DNA from: Sphingobium limneticum | GTDB lineage: Bacteria > Pseudomonadota > Alphaproteobacteria > Sphingomonadales > Sphingomonadaceae | Direction: 5' to 3' | Length of the DNA stretch: 64,000 nucleotides | Assembly: GCF_008710155.1 (NCBI RefSeq) | Contig: NZ_VYPZ01000003.1 | Location: 186,001 to 250,000 of the forward strand | In this document: positions 9,894 through 20,374 of the stretch, piece after piece | Numbering within the stretch: the stretch's first letter is position 1 | Layout: each line of letters starts with the position of its first letter | Position numbers and translations under genes: made by a program | The notes under the pieces: model-generated | What the model was told of the DNA's origin: nothing | The model's database searches: none | Seen by the model: only the letters and a program-made list of their open reading frames with translations

Positions 9894-11447
9894 ATGCTGA
9901 CCCGTCGCCAGATATTGTCTGCTGCCACCGTCACCCCGCTGGCAGGTGTGCCCGCCATCGTGAAGGCGCAAAGCTGGTTCGCCGGCTACCCCTTTTCTTT
10001 GGGCGTGACGTCGGGTGACCCGGCACCGGACGGTTTCGTCATCTGGACCAAACTGGCGCCCAAGCCCTTCGAGCCGTATGGCGGGATGCCCACCGTGCCG
10101 CTGCCGGTAAAATGGGAAGTGGCCAGCGACGACCGGTTCAAGACCATCGTCGCATCGGGCGAAGCGATCGCTCGGCCCGAACTGGGCCATAGCGTCCATG
10201 TCGAGGTCGCGGGCCTGGAACCCGATCGCCCCTATTGGTATCGGTTCGCGCTGGGCGGCGACCAGTCGTCGCGCGGCCGGGCGCGAACCTTGCCGTTGGC
10301 ATCGGCCAGCCCCAAGGCGCTGAAATTCGGCGTCGCGGGGTGCCAGAATTATGAGGATGGGCTGTTCACCGCCTATCGCCATCTGGCGCGCGAGGATGAT
10401 CTGGCCTTCGTCTATCATTATGGCGACTTCATCTACGAATATAAGAAACGTGGGCCGAATTATGACAAGGATGGCCTGCCCGCGCCGCAGGTGCGCCAGC
10501 ATATCGGACAGGATTGTATCGACGTCGCCGACTATCGACTACGCTATGCCCAATATCTGAGCGACTATGATTTGCAGGCGGCGCGCGCGCGCCACACATG
10601 GTTCCCGACCTTCGACGATCATGAAGTCCAGAATAATTGGGTAGGCGATTTCGACGGCAAGGGCGAGGCGCCGCCGGAAATCTTCCGCCTGCGTCGTCAG
10701 GCCGGTTTGCAGGCCTGGTATGAATATATGCCCGTGCGCGTGGCGATGATCCCGCGCAATGGCATCATCACCGACATGTATCGGGAGGCGCGCTATGGCG
10801 ACCTGCTCTCGATCGACTTTCTCGACACCCGCTCCTTCCGCACGGACCAGCCATGCGGCGACGGGTTCAAGCCTTATTGCAAGGATATCGACGATCCCAA
10901 GGCGCAGGTCGTGTCGCCGGAAGAGGAAAGCTGGCTGGTCCGCAATCTGACGCGCGGGCAGGCCAAGTGGAACTGCGTCGCGCAGCAGGTGATGATGATG
11001 TCACTCGACCGGCGCCGCTATGCCGACGAAACGCAGAAAATCTACAATATCGACACCTGGGCCGCCTATGCGGCGCAGCGTAACCGTTTGCTGGGCAAGA
11101 TGCGTGGGCTCGACAATGTCGTCGTGCTGACAGGCGACGAGCATCAGAATTTCGCCGGCCTGCTGGAAAGCGATGGCAAGCCTGTCGCGGTAGAATTCGT
11201 GTCGACCTCCATCTCCTCGGGCGGCGACGGATCGGATGTGCGCCCGGGCAGCGAGATCATGATGAAGAACAGCCCGGAGCTGAAATTCATCAACGACCAG
11301 CGCGGCTATCTGGTGTGCGAGGTTACGCCGGACGCGTGGACGACGCGCTTCCGCGTAATGGATCAGGTGTCGGAGCCGGGCGGTGCGATCAGTACCCGCG
11401 CCAGTCTGACGGTACCGCGTGGCCAACCGTCGATCAGCATCGCCTGA
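9894..11447 (+). CDS. phoD: PhoD-like alkaline phosphatase
   Basis: A 517-residue metallophosphatase of the PhoD family (calcium/iron enzymes that release phosphate from mono- and diesters). The N-terminus MLTRRQILSAATVTPLAGVP carries a twin-arginine motif, so Tat export of the folded protein is expected. An N-terminal Fn3-like domain (VTSGDPAPDGFVIWTKL...) precedes the catalytic domain with GVAGCQNYEDGLFTAYRHL, HYGDFIYEY, FDDHEVQNNW and LTGDEHQNF. The ATG at 9894 follows GAGG by nine bases. It is paired with the upstream phosphodiesterase. Confidence 0.9.
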   Translation: MLTRRQILSAATVTPLAGVPAIVKAQSWFAGYPFSLGVTSGDPAPDGFVIWTKLAPKPFEPYGGMPTVPLPVKWEVASDDRFKTIVASGEAIARPELGHSVHVEVAGLEPDRPYWYRFALGGDQSSRGRARTLPLASASPKALKFGVAGCQNYEDGLFTAYRHLAREDDLAFVYHYGDFIYEYKKRGPNYDKDGLPAPQVRQHIGQDCIDVADYRLRYAQYLSDYDLQAARARHTWFPTFDDHEVQNNWVGDFDGKGEAPPEIFRLRRQAGLQAWYEYMPVRVAMIPRNGIITDMYREARYGDLLSIDFLDTRSFRTDQPCGDGFKPYCKDIDDPKAQVVSPEEESWLVRNLTRGQAKWNCVAQQVMMMSLDRRRYADETQKIYNIDTWAAYAAQRNRLLGKMRGLDNVVVLTGDEHQNFAGLLESDGKPVAVEFVSTSISSGGDGSDVRPGSEIMMKNSPELKFINDQRGYLVCEVTPDAWTTRFRVMDQVSEPGGAISTRASLTVPRGQPSISIA

Positions 11448-11502
11448 CATTGACGTAAACGGAAAGCAGGCCTAGAAACTCATCCGTTGTAAGCGGAGAC
11501 GG

Positions 11503-11973
11503 ATGAGCATGGAAGACATTGTCTATTTCGAGGATCTCGCGATCGGCGATGGTTTCGATTTCGGGCCGCTCACCGTCTCGCGCGATGAAACGGTCGCCTT
11601 CGCTGCCGAATTCGATCCGCAACCCTTCCACTTGTCGGATGAAGCCGCCGCGACCACCCATTTCGGCACGATCTCCGCTAGTGGCTGGCATACGGCGGCT
11701 TTGTTCATGAAGATGTTCGTCGCCGAAATGCAGGCGCATCCGGGCCGTCAGGCGGCCAGCCTAGGCGCGATGGGCGTGGACGAACTACGCTGGCTCCGTC
11801 CCGTCCGCCCCGGCGACACGCTGCGCGGGCGGAGCGAGGTGATCGACAAGAAAGCGTCGCAAAGCCGCCCGGAAATGGGGATCGTCCGCAACAAGGTGAC
11901 GATTTTCAATCAGGACGACAAACCGGTCCTGACCATGATCCCGATCGCCATGTGGCGGACCCGGCCAGCCTGA
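11503..11973 (+). CDS. MaoC family dehydratase (hot-dog fold)
   Basis: A 156-residue protein of the MaoC/enoyl-CoA hydratase 2 group. Family features are the YFEDLAIGD opening, the active-site region FDPQPFHLSDEAA (the Asp/His pair), GTISASGWHTAALFMKM and LRWLRPVRPGDTLRGRSEV. It probably hydrates an enoyl-CoA or related thioester; the exact substrate cannot be read from sequence. It stands alone between phoD and the convergent mutL. Confidence 0.88.
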   Translation: MSMEDIVYFEDLAIGDGFDFGPLTVSRDETVAFAAEFDPQPFHLSDEAAATTHFGTISASGWHTAALFMKMFVAEMQAHPGRQAASLGAMGVDELRWLRPVRPGDTLRGRSEVIDKKASQSRPEMGIVRNKVTIFNQDDKPVLTMIPIAMWRTRPA

Positions 11974-11979
11974 ACCGAG

Positions 11980-13776
11980 CTATTTTCGCCCGAACAGCTT
12001 CTCGATATCGCCATGGCCCAGCTTCACCCAGGTCGGGCGGCCATGATTGCACTGGCCGGACCGGGGTGTGACTTCCATCTCCCGCAGCAGCGCGTTCATT
12101 TCCGCGACGCTCAGCACCCGGCCAGCGCGGACCGAGCCGTGGCAGGCCATGGTCGCGGCGACCAGATCCAGCCGTTCCTTCAATGACAAGGCGCTGTCAT
12201 AGGCCGCCAGATCGTCGGCCAGATCCGTGACCATGCCTTGCACATCAGCCTGGCCCAACATCGCTGGGACGGACCGAACCAGCATGGCCGAAGGACCGAA
12301 CCGTTCGAGGTCGAGGCCGAATTCCTTGAGTTCGGCGATCCGCGCCTCCAGCCGGTCGCAGGCGGTTTCCTCCAGTTCGACCACTTCGGGCAGCAGCAAA
12401 GCCTGGGACGCTACACCCTGCCCCTCCATCGCGCGGCGCATCCGCTCCAGCGTCAGCCTTTCATGCGCGGCATGCTGGTCGACGATGACGAGGCCATCCT
12501 CGGCTTCCGCGACGATATAGGTGCGCGCCACCTGTCCGCGCGCGACGCCGAGCGGGAAACTGCGACCTTCCGGGGCAGGCGCAGCGGCGGGTTCGGCGCG
12601 GGCCTGCGGCGGAGGCGTGATGAACGAGCTTCGGCGATCGGCGAAGGCGGCGGATGGGGTGAACTGATTATAGCTGGGAGGCGGCACAGCGCCCGCCGCC
12701 TCGAAGATCGGCATCGACCCGATCGGCGTCGGCGAAATCGGCTCCGGCTTCCAGGCGGACAAGGCTGCGGGGTCGGCATTCTGGACAGCCCGGAAGCCTT
12801 CGGCATCCAGCGCACGGCGCAGGCCGGACACGATCATGCCACGGATCAGCGCCGGGTCGCGAAAGCGCACTTCGGTCTTGGCGGGATGGACGTTGACGTC
12901 CACTTCCAGCGGCGGGACATCCAGGAACAGGGCGACTACCGGATGGCGATCGCGCGCCAGCATATCGGCATAGGCGCCTCGCAACGCGCCGATCAGCAAC
13001 CGGTCGCGCACCGGGCGGCCATTGACGAACAGATATTGATGATCGCCCACGCCCCGATTGTATGTGGGCAGCGAGGCGACGCCGGACAGTTGCACCCCTT
13101 CCCGCTCTAGGCTGACGATGACATGATTGTCGGCCAGCGCCCGGTCGGTCAGCGCGGCCACCCGCTCCTCCCGCGCTTCGCCCCCCTGCACGCCCAGCAC
13201 GCGGCGGCCATCATGCTCGACCGAAAAAGCGACCGAGGGATGTGCCATTGCGAGACGGCGGACGATGTCGATGCAGGCGGCATATTCGGCCTTGGCCGTG
13301 CGCAGGAATTTGCGCCGCGCCGGCACCTTGCCGAACAGTTGCTCGACCGTGACGCGGGTGCCGGGCGGAAGTGCCGCCGGTCCCTCGGATACCAGTTGCC
13401 CATTGTCCACGGTGCGGTTCCAGCCATCGGCGCCACGCGGCCGGCTGTCGATCGACAGGCGCGCAACGCTGGCGATGGAGGGGAGCGCCTCCCCCCGGAA
13501 ACCCAAAGTCGCCACATTTTCAATGGCATCGTCGGGCAGTTTCGACGTGGCATGACGCTCCAACGCCAGCGCCATGTCGGCCGAATCCATGCCGCAGCCG
13601 TCATCGCTGACCTCGATCCGGTCCAGCCCGCCATGGGACAGGCGGATCGCGATGCGAGTCGCGCCAGCGTCCAAAGCGTTTTCGACGATCTCTTTCAGCG
13701 CGCTGGCGGGTCTTTCGACCACTTCACCGGCAGCGATACGATTGACCAGATGTTCGGGTAGACGGCGTATTGACAT
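11980..13776 (-). CDS. mutL: DNA mismatch repair protein MutL
   Basis: A 598-residue mismatch repair ATPase that couples MutS recognition to strand incision. The GHKL ATPase motifs are at the N-terminus (EIVENALDAGA, DDGCGMD, GFRGEALPS). The C-terminal endonuclease motif DQHA-x2-E-x4-E is intact as DQHAAHERLTLE (about residue 432), with supporting ACHGSVRAG and the terminal zinc ligand region GQCNHGRPT. This nicking form is expected in bacteria without MutH. A proline-rich linker (about 330-395) separates the domains. It is divergent from mreB. Confidence 0.96.
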   Translation of the reverse strand: MSIRRLPEHLVNRIAAGEVVERPASALKEIVENALDAGATRIAIRLSHGGLDRIEVSDDGCGMDSADMALALERHATSKLPDDAIENVATLGFRGEALPSIASVARLSIDSRPRGADGWNRTVDNGQLVSEGPAALPPGTRVTVEQLFGKVPARRKFLRTAKAEYAACIDIVRRLAMAHPSVAFSVEHDGRRVLGVQGGEAREERVAALTDRALADNHVIVSLEREGVQLSGVASLPTYNRGVGDHQYLFVNGRPVRDRLLIGALRGAYADMLARDRHPVVALFLDVPPLEVDVNVHPAKTEVRFRDPALIRGMIVSGLRRALDAEGFRAVQNADPAALSAWKPEPISPTPIGSMPIFEAAGAVPPPSYNQFTPSAAFADRRSSFITPPPQARAEPAAAPAPEGRSFPLGVARGQVARTYIVAEAEDGLVIVDQHAAHERLTLERMRRAMEGQGVASQALLLPEVVELEETACDRLEARIAELKEFGLDLERFGPSAMLVRSVPAMLGQADVQGMVTDLADDLAAYDSALSLKERLDLVAATMACHGSVRAGRVLSVAEMNALLREMEVTPRSGQCNHGRPTWVKLGHGDIEKLFGRK

Positions 13777-13935
13777 TGATTAGGGACTAGCCCAAGCGAG
13801 CGCTTTCCGCGAGCCGCGACCTGAAATTTTTTGCACTGCAAAGCGCAAGGAAGCTGAGGTTAACGGCAGGAGCAGAAACAGCTTTCCGACCGGTCCCCTT
13901 GTCGCGTCGCGGGGACGGCGGGCGATACAGGATAA

Positions 13936-14985
<1,050 letters not shown>

Positions 14986-15002
14986 TCGAAAAGGACGATT
15001 AG

Positions 15003-15917
15003 ATGGCGCGGCCAGCCAGCCGACGCCCCGGTATCAACCGGAAGGCGCAATATAGCCTGTTCGCCAGCTATGTCGTGGCGGTGGTCGGTGCGACCATTGG
15101 TTTGCTGTTGGTGGTGGTCGCGATTTTCGACCCCACCGGCTTCGCCGCCATTCGCATTGCCACGTCCGAAGTCAGTCGTCCCGTGTCCAACACCCTGAAG
15201 GGTATGGTGAGCGGCGTCGGGTCGGTGGACGAAGTGCTGGCCGCCTATTGGCGCGCCGGGTCGCAGAATGTCGCGCTGCGCCGGCAGGTCGAGGCGGACC
15301 GCAACCGCATCATCGAGGCGAAGGCCGTCGCGCAGGAAAATGTGCGGCTGAAGAAGTTGCTCAGGTTGGTCGATTCCGATGCCAGCGAGGTGCTGACCGC
15401 ACGCCTGATCGCTTCGTCCGCGACCAGCGCGCGTCGCTTCGCGCGGCTCAACGCCGGGCGGTGGCAGGGCGTTCGACCCGGCATGCCGGTGCGCGCGCCC
15501 GAAGGGTTGATCGGCCGCATCCACATCACCACGCCCAACAGTTCCGAAGTGCTGTTGATTACGGACACGAGCAATATCGTGCCGGTTCGCCGCGCCAATG
15601 ACAGCATTCCTGCCATTTCGACCGGCCTTGGCGACGGATCGGTGGAGGTCCGCGCGCTGACGGCCGGCCGCAACCCGTTCAAGCCCGGCGACCTGCTGGT
15701 GACGTCCGGCATCGGCGGCGTCTATCAACCCAATATACCTGTCGCAGTCGTTGTTCGCGCGCAGGGCGAAATCGCTTATGCGGTGCCGCTGGCGAACCCC
15801 GCCCGCGTCGATGCGGTGGTGGTCGAGCGCGCCTTCGAAGATGCGGTGACCCGCACTGGTCCGGCGGCACCCGGCGTGGCGGATGAACCTGCGGCCGGCA
15901 ACGTCGCCCAGCCATGA
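15003..15917 (+). CDS. mreC: Rod shape-determining protein MreC
   Basis: A 304-residue inner-membrane protein with one helix (YVVAVVGATIGLLLVVVAIF), a periplasmic coiled coil (RRQVEADRNRIIEAKAVAQ, about residues 93-118) and two beta domains containing TARLIASSATSARRF, GLIGRI and LLVTSGIGGVYQPNIPVAVV. It links MreB to PBP2. The C-terminus is a short alanine/proline-rich tail. Its stop overlaps the mreD start by four bases (ATGA at 15914-15917). Confidence 0.94.
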   Translation: MARPASRRPGINRKAQYSLFASYVVAVVGATIGLLLVVVAIFDPTGFAAIRIATSEVSRPVSNTLKGMVSGVGSVDEVLAAYWRAGSQNVALRRQVEADRNRIIEAKAVAQENVRLKKLLRLVDSDASEVLTARLIASSATSARRFARLNAGRWQGVRPGMPVRAPEGLIGRIHITTPNSSEVLLITDTSNIVPVRRANDSIPAISTGLGDGSVEVRALTAGRNPFKPGDLLVTSGIGGVYQPNIPVAVVVRAQGEIAYAVPLANPARVDAVVVERAFEDAVTRTGPAAPGVADEPAAGNVAQP

Positions 15918-16441
15918 TCGATCCGCATCTGTACCATGTACCACGGCTGGGGCGGCATCCTTCCCGCTTCCGGCTGGCGGGCACCCCGGTCATCACCGTG
16001 ATGCTGGGCTCCTTCCTCACGGCATTGCCCGTCATCGCCCAATCACCGATCATGCCGCCCTTCGGCCTCCTGCTGCTGCTGGCCTGGCGGTTGTTGCGGC
16101 CGGACCTGTGGCGCGCCTGGATCGGCCTGCCGCTCGGCCTGTTCGACGATGTCATGAGCGGTCAACCGGTCGGGTCGGCCATGTTCCTGTGGACGGTGGC
16201 GCTGATCGGCATCGATGCGATCGAACAGCGGATGGTTTGGCGCGGCTATCGTCAGGACTGGCTAATTGCGACGCTCGCCATTATCTTCTGCATCTCCGGT
16301 GGTTTGTTTTTCGCACGGATCACAGGTGGAGGTAATGTCACGCTTTTCCTGGTCGCGCCGCAAATGGTCTGGACGATATTGCTGTTTCCTTTCATCGTCC
16401 GCCAATGTGCGTGGATCGACCGCTGGCGCGTGATGGCATGA
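15914..16441 (+). CDS. mreD: Rod shape-determining protein MreD
   Basis: A 175-residue polytopic membrane protein of the elongation complex with about five hydrophobic segments (VITVMLGSFLTALPVI, PPFGLLLLLAWRLL, WIGLPLGLFDDVMSG, LIATLAIIFCISGGLFF, VWTILLFPFIV). The short conserved GLFDD turn and its place between mreC and mrdA support the call. It overlaps both neighbours by four bases, implying coupled translation. Confidence 0.88.
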   Translation: MIDPHLYHVPRLGRHPSRFRLAGTPVITVMLGSFLTALPVIAQSPIMPPFGLLLLLAWRLLRPDLWRAWIGLPLGLFDDVMSGQPVGSAMFLWTVALIGIDAIEQRMVWRGYRQDWLIATLAIIFCISGGLFFARITGGGNVTLFLVAPQMVWTILLFPFIVRQCAWIDRWRVMA

Positions 16442-18513
16442 AATTCCCGTTCCCCAAGCGCAAGATCGTCACCGAAGCCACCCAATCCTTCACCTTCTCG
16501 CGCCGCGCGATGGTGGTGGGGGGATTGCAGGGGGCGATCGGCGCCGTGCTGGTCGGGCGCATGGCCTGGATCAGCGTCGTCCAGAATGAGAAATACAGCC
16601 TGCTGTCGGAGAGCAATCGCGTCAACCTGACGCTGATACCGCCGCGCCGGGGTTGGATCATCGACCGTAACGGGCGACCGCTGGCGAATAATCGCACAGA
16701 TTTCCGAGTCGACCTGATCCCGCAGCGCATCGTGGATGCGGAGGCGACGATTACCCATCTGGCCCAGTTGCTCAAGCTGGAGCCGGACGATGTCGATCGC
16801 ATTCGCGAGGATCTGGAAAAATCCGCCGGTTTCCGCCCGGTGCAGGTCGCCGACAAGCTGACCTACGATCAATATGCCGCGATCAGCGTGCGCCTGCCCG
16901 ACTTGCCGGGCGTCGCACCGAGCCAGGGCTTCTCGCGTCATTATCCGGCCGGTGCGACGGTCGGCCATTTGCTGGGCTATGTCGGCCCGGCGACGGCGGA
17001 AGATTATAAAGCGCGGCGCGATCCGCTGCTGATCACGCCGGGCTTCAAGGTCGGCAAGGACGGGCTGGAAAAGGCGTTCGATCGCCATCTGACCGGCAAG
17101 CCCGGCGCCAAGCGGGTCGAGGTGACGGCGCGCGGCAAGATCGTCCAGGAATTGACGACCCGCACCGACACGCCGGGGCGCACGATCAAATTGACGATCG
17201 ATGCGGGCCTGCAGGAATTTGCCGGACGGCGTCTGGCCACCCAGAGCGGGTCGGTGGTGGTGATCGACTGCCACAATGGCGACGTACTGGCGCTGGCGTC
17301 CATGCCCAGCTTCGATCCGAACAGCTTCTCCGATGGTATCAGCCATCTGGAATATGAGATGCTGTCGAAGGACGATCATGTCCCCCTGCGCAACAAGACG
17401 TTGCAAGGGCTGTATCCGCCCGGTTCGACGGTGAAGCCCATGGTGGCGCTGGCGCTGCTGGAGGCGGGGATCGGCCCGCAGGAAACGATCAATTGCCCCG
17501 GCGCCATTCGCGTCGGCAACACGCTGTTCCATTGCCACAAACGGCGTGGCCATGGACCGCTCAACATGCGCGGTGCGATCGCCCAAAGCTGCGACATCTA
17601 TTTCTATCAGATGGCCCAGCGTATCGGCATGGACCGGATCGCCAGCATGGCGCGACGCGTCGGCATGGGCCAGAAATTCGACCTGCCCTTCCCCAGCCAA
17701 AGTTATGGCACCGTGCCAGATCCGGCATGGAAGGAACGGAAATATAACCAGAAATGGCAAGTCTACGACACGGTGAATGCCACCATCGGTCAGGGCTATA
17801 TGCTCATCAACCCGCTACAGATGGCCGTGATGGCGGCGCGGCTGGCGACCGGCAGGCAGCTGATGCCGAATTTCATCTTCGGTGCCCCCCGGCCCGATCC
17901 GGCGTCGGTCGGGGCGAGCGAGGAGCATCTGGTCGTCATCCGCGATGCCATGAATGCGGTGGTCAATGGCGGCGGCACCGGCGGCGCGGCGCGCAGTTCC
18001 ATTCCAGGCGTGATGATCGCCGGCAAGACCGGCACCGCACAGGTCCGCCGCATCACCATGGCGGAGCGCGCCGGCGGCGTGCGTGGCAACAGCTCGTTGG
18101 CGTTCAAGCTGCGCGATCATGCCCTGTTTCAGGGTTTCGCGCCGTTCGACAATCCGCGCTATGCCATCGCCTGCATCATCGAGCATGGCGGCCATATGAT
18201 CCGCAATGAGGACGCGCCGATGATCGCCAGCGATACGCTGTCCTATCTGTTCGATCCGGCCAAGGCGATGGAGAAGCTGGAAACGCTGGAGAAAGGCTGG
18301 GGCGGCACGCCGACCGAGCGGCAGGCGCGACAGATGGCGTCTTTCCGCATAGCCAAGGCGATCGAGAAGGGCGAAGTACCGCCGCCCGCGGACAATGGGA
18401 TGAATGCCGCCAGCGGCAACGCATCTGCGCCAGCAGCGCCATCCTCGGCTCCCCCCTCCCCGGCGGAGGAGGATGATGTTCCACCGGCCGCCAACAGCCC
18501 GGTCGCGCCATGA
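16438..18513 (+). CDS. mrdA: Penicillin-binding protein 2 (elongation transpeptidase)
   Basis: A 691-residue class B PBP that cross-links peptidoglycan during elongation. After a short cytosolic part and a membrane anchor (about residues 23-45), the dimerisation domain begins with PPRRGWIIDRNGRPLANN. The transpeptidase motifs are STVK (330-333), SCD (384-386) and KTG (530-532). ATG 16438 overlaps the mreD stop (ATGA). The last 50 or so residues are a proline/alanine/serine-rich extension beyond the catalytic domain. rodA overlaps its end by four bases. Confidence 0.96.
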   Translation: MKFPFPKRKIVTEATQSFTFSRRAMVVGGLQGAIGAVLVGRMAWISVVQNEKYSLLSESNRVNLTLIPPRRGWIIDRNGRPLANNRTDFRVDLIPQRIVDAEATITHLAQLLKLEPDDVDRIREDLEKSAGFRPVQVADKLTYDQYAAISVRLPDLPGVAPSQGFSRHYPAGATVGHLLGYVGPATAEDYKARRDPLLITPGFKVGKDGLEKAFDRHLTGKPGAKRVEVTARGKIVQELTTRTDTPGRTIKLTIDAGLQEFAGRRLATQSGSVVVIDCHNGDVLALASMPSFDPNSFSDGISHLEYEMLSKDDHVPLRNKTLQGLYPPGSTVKPMVALALLEAGIGPQETINCPGAIRVGNTLFHCHKRRGHGPLNMRGAIAQSCDIYFYQMAQRIGMDRIASMARRVGMGQKFDLPFPSQSYGTVPDPAWKERKYNQKWQVYDTVNATIGQGYMLINPLQMAVMAARLATGRQLMPNFIFGAPRPDPASVGASEEHLVVIRDAMNAVVNGGGTGGAARSSIPGVMIAGKTGTAQVRRITMAERAGGVRGNSSLAFKLRDHALFQGFAPFDNPRYAIACIIEHGGHMIRNEDAPMIASDTLSYLFDPAKAMEKLETLEKGWGGTPTERQARQMASFRIAKAIEKGEVPPPADNGMNAASGNASAPAAPSSAPPSPAEEDDVPPAANSPVAP

Positions 18514-19622
18514 GCATCGTTCCAAAGCCCCTCACCGAATTTCCGTGGCGTATATTGGCGCTGCTGCTGGTGATCGCCGGTTTCGGCACGGTCGTCCTCT
18601 ACAGCGCGGCGAGCGGCAGCATCTTCCCATGGGCCGTCAATCAGGCGGTGCGCTTCTGCATATTTTCCGGCATGGCACTGGCGCTCAGCCGCATTCCCGT
18701 CGAAATCTTCGCCCGCTTCGCCTTTCCCGCTTATGGCGCGGTGCTGGTCGCGCTGTTTTTGGTGGAATTGATCGGCGGCGTTGCGGGCGGCAGCCAGCGC
18801 TGGATCAACCTTGGCTTCATGCAATTGCAGCCGTCCGAGTTCATGAAGCCTATCATCGTGCTGACGGTCGCGCGCTTCTATGCGATGCTGCCCGTGGGTG
18901 AGATACGGCGCTGGAATGCGATCTGGCCGGCGCTGGTGCTGATCGGCGTGCCGTTCATGCTGGTGCTGGTACAGCCCGACCTCGGCACCGCCACCATGAT
19001 TGCGGCAGGCGGCGTGACCGTCATGTTCCTGGCCGGCCTGCCGATGCGCCTGTTCGTCGGCACGGGGCTGGCGGGCGCGGCGTTGGTGCCGATCGCCTTC
19101 AGCTTCCTGCACGACTATCAGAAGAACCGCGTGCTGATCTTCCTCGATCCCGAGAGCGATCCGCTGGGTGCCGGCTATCATATCAGCCAGTCGAAGATCG
19201 CGATCGGTTCGGGCGGTATCTGGGGCAAGGGTTTTCTGAAAGGCTCGCAAAGCCATCTGGACTATCTGCCCGAAGGCCATACCGACTTCGTCTTCGCGAC
19301 CATGGCGGAGGAATGGGGTCTGCTGGGCGGCACATTGCTGATCCTGGCCTTCATGCTGCTGTTCCGCTGGGGCATCCGGGTATCCATGCGGACGCAGGAT
19401 AAGTTTGCACGCATGGCGGCGGCAGGCCTGACCACAACAGTCTTCTTCTATGTCGCCATCAACCTGATGATGGTCATGGGTCTGGCGCCGGTGGTCGGCA
19501 TCCCCCTGCCCTTCATGTCCTATGGCGGATCGTCCATGCTGACCGTGATGTTGTGCGTGGGCATCATCATGGCGATCGACCGTGCAGGAAAGCGCCGTGC
19601 GGGTACGGGAAACTGGCGCTAA
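18510..19622 (+). CDS. rodA: Rod shape-determining SEDS glycosyltransferase RodA
   Basis: A 370-residue polytopic SEDS protein that polymerises lipid II into glycan strands with PBP2. Family signatures: RWINLGFMQLQPSEFMK, VLVQPDLGTA, the Lys/Arg-rich loop YQKNRVLIFLDPESDPLGAGYH, EGHTDFVFATMAEEWG and the final PLPFMSYGGSSMLT. It begins on the ATGA shared with mrdA (18510-18513) and closes the mreB-rodA operon. Confidence 0.96.
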   Translation: MSIVPKPLTEFPWRILALLLVIAGFGTVVLYSAASGSIFPWAVNQAVRFCIFSGMALALSRIPVEIFARFAFPAYGAVLVALFLVELIGGVAGGSQRWINLGFMQLQPSEFMKPIIVLTVARFYAMLPVGEIRRWNAIWPALVLIGVPFMLVLVQPDLGTATMIAAGGVTVMFLAGLPMRLFVGTGLAGAALVPIAFSFLHDYQKNRVLIFLDPESDPLGAGYHISQSKIAIGSGGIWGKGFLKGSQSHLDYLPEGHTDFVFATMAEEWGLLGGTLLILAFMLLFRWGIRVSMRTQDKFARMAAAGLTTTVFFYVAINLMMVMGLAPVVGIPLPFMSYGGSSMLTVMLCVGIIMAIDRAGKRRAGTGNWR

Positions 19623-19728
19623 ATCAGTGCGACGTGAAAAAATTCTGTCACAAAGCAATTTACTGTTTGCAGAATCGCAAGCGACTGCTAACAGCCCGCC
19701 ACGCCGGAGCGCATAGTTGCCCCAGCAT

Positions 19729-19804
<76 letters not shown>

Positions 19805-19978
19805 CCCTTTCCGATCGTCGCACCATTGAAACTGGACCGTTCTTTTTGTGACCGGCGGTTGGAATATGCGGTTGATCTCCAGCCGCTTAAACCTCCATTC
19901 AGACACGCCGCCATAAAGCGGCATCGCGGCAGACGGATGAAGCCCTCGCCGCGCGATAAGAGATTAGGGGTAGGCTTG

Positions 19979-20365
19979 ATGGTTTCCGTTGCATCCGTTT
20001 CCAGAATTTTCATCCTGACGGCCCTTTGCGGCACTGCCATGCCCGCAATGGCGCAGACCGGTGACGCGGCCAAGGGAAAGAGCGTGTTCGCGCGGTGCGC
20101 CCTGTGCCATGATGTAAAGCCGGGACCGAAGAAGATCGGGCCTTCGCTCGCTGGCCTATTCGGCCGAACATCCGGGACAACGGCTGGGTTCGCCTATTCC
20201 CCGGCGATGCAGAAAGCGAAGATCCGATGGGACGCCAAAAGCCTGGACGCGTTCCTGACCAAGCCGAGCGGATTCGTGCCGGGCAATCGCATGGCCTTTG
20301 CCGGCCTGCCCAATGCCGCCGATCGGGCCAACCTCATCGCCTATCTGGCGAGCGCGACCAAATAA
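19979..20365 (+). CDS. Class I c-type cytochrome, periplasmic
   Basis: A small secreted monohaem cytochrome of about 128 residues. A signal peptide (ending AMPAMAQ) precedes the haem attachment CALCH (CxxCH), and the distal Met ligand is in PGNRMAF near the C-terminus. FGRTSGTTAGFAYSPAMQ is the usual loop of mitochondrial-like cytochrome c552/c550 proteins. I chose ATG 19979 because AGGGG plus GGTAGG stand at good spacing and the signal peptide then starts properly; ATG 19937 is in frame upstream. Likely an electron shuttle to a terminal oxidase. Confidence 0.88.
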   Translation: MVSVASVSRIFILTALCGTAMPAMAQTGDAAKGKSVFARCALCHDVKPGPKKIGPSLAGLFGRTSGTTAGFAYSPAMQKAKIRWDAKSLDAFLTKPSGFVPGNRMAFAGLPNAADRANLIAYLASATK

Positions 20366-20374
20366 AAGGCTCGA

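Noticed and set aside
13830..13842. TTTGCA-C-TGCAAA palindrome between mutL and mreB
   Set aside because: Short and without a recognised regulator; may be chance in an AT-rich stretch.
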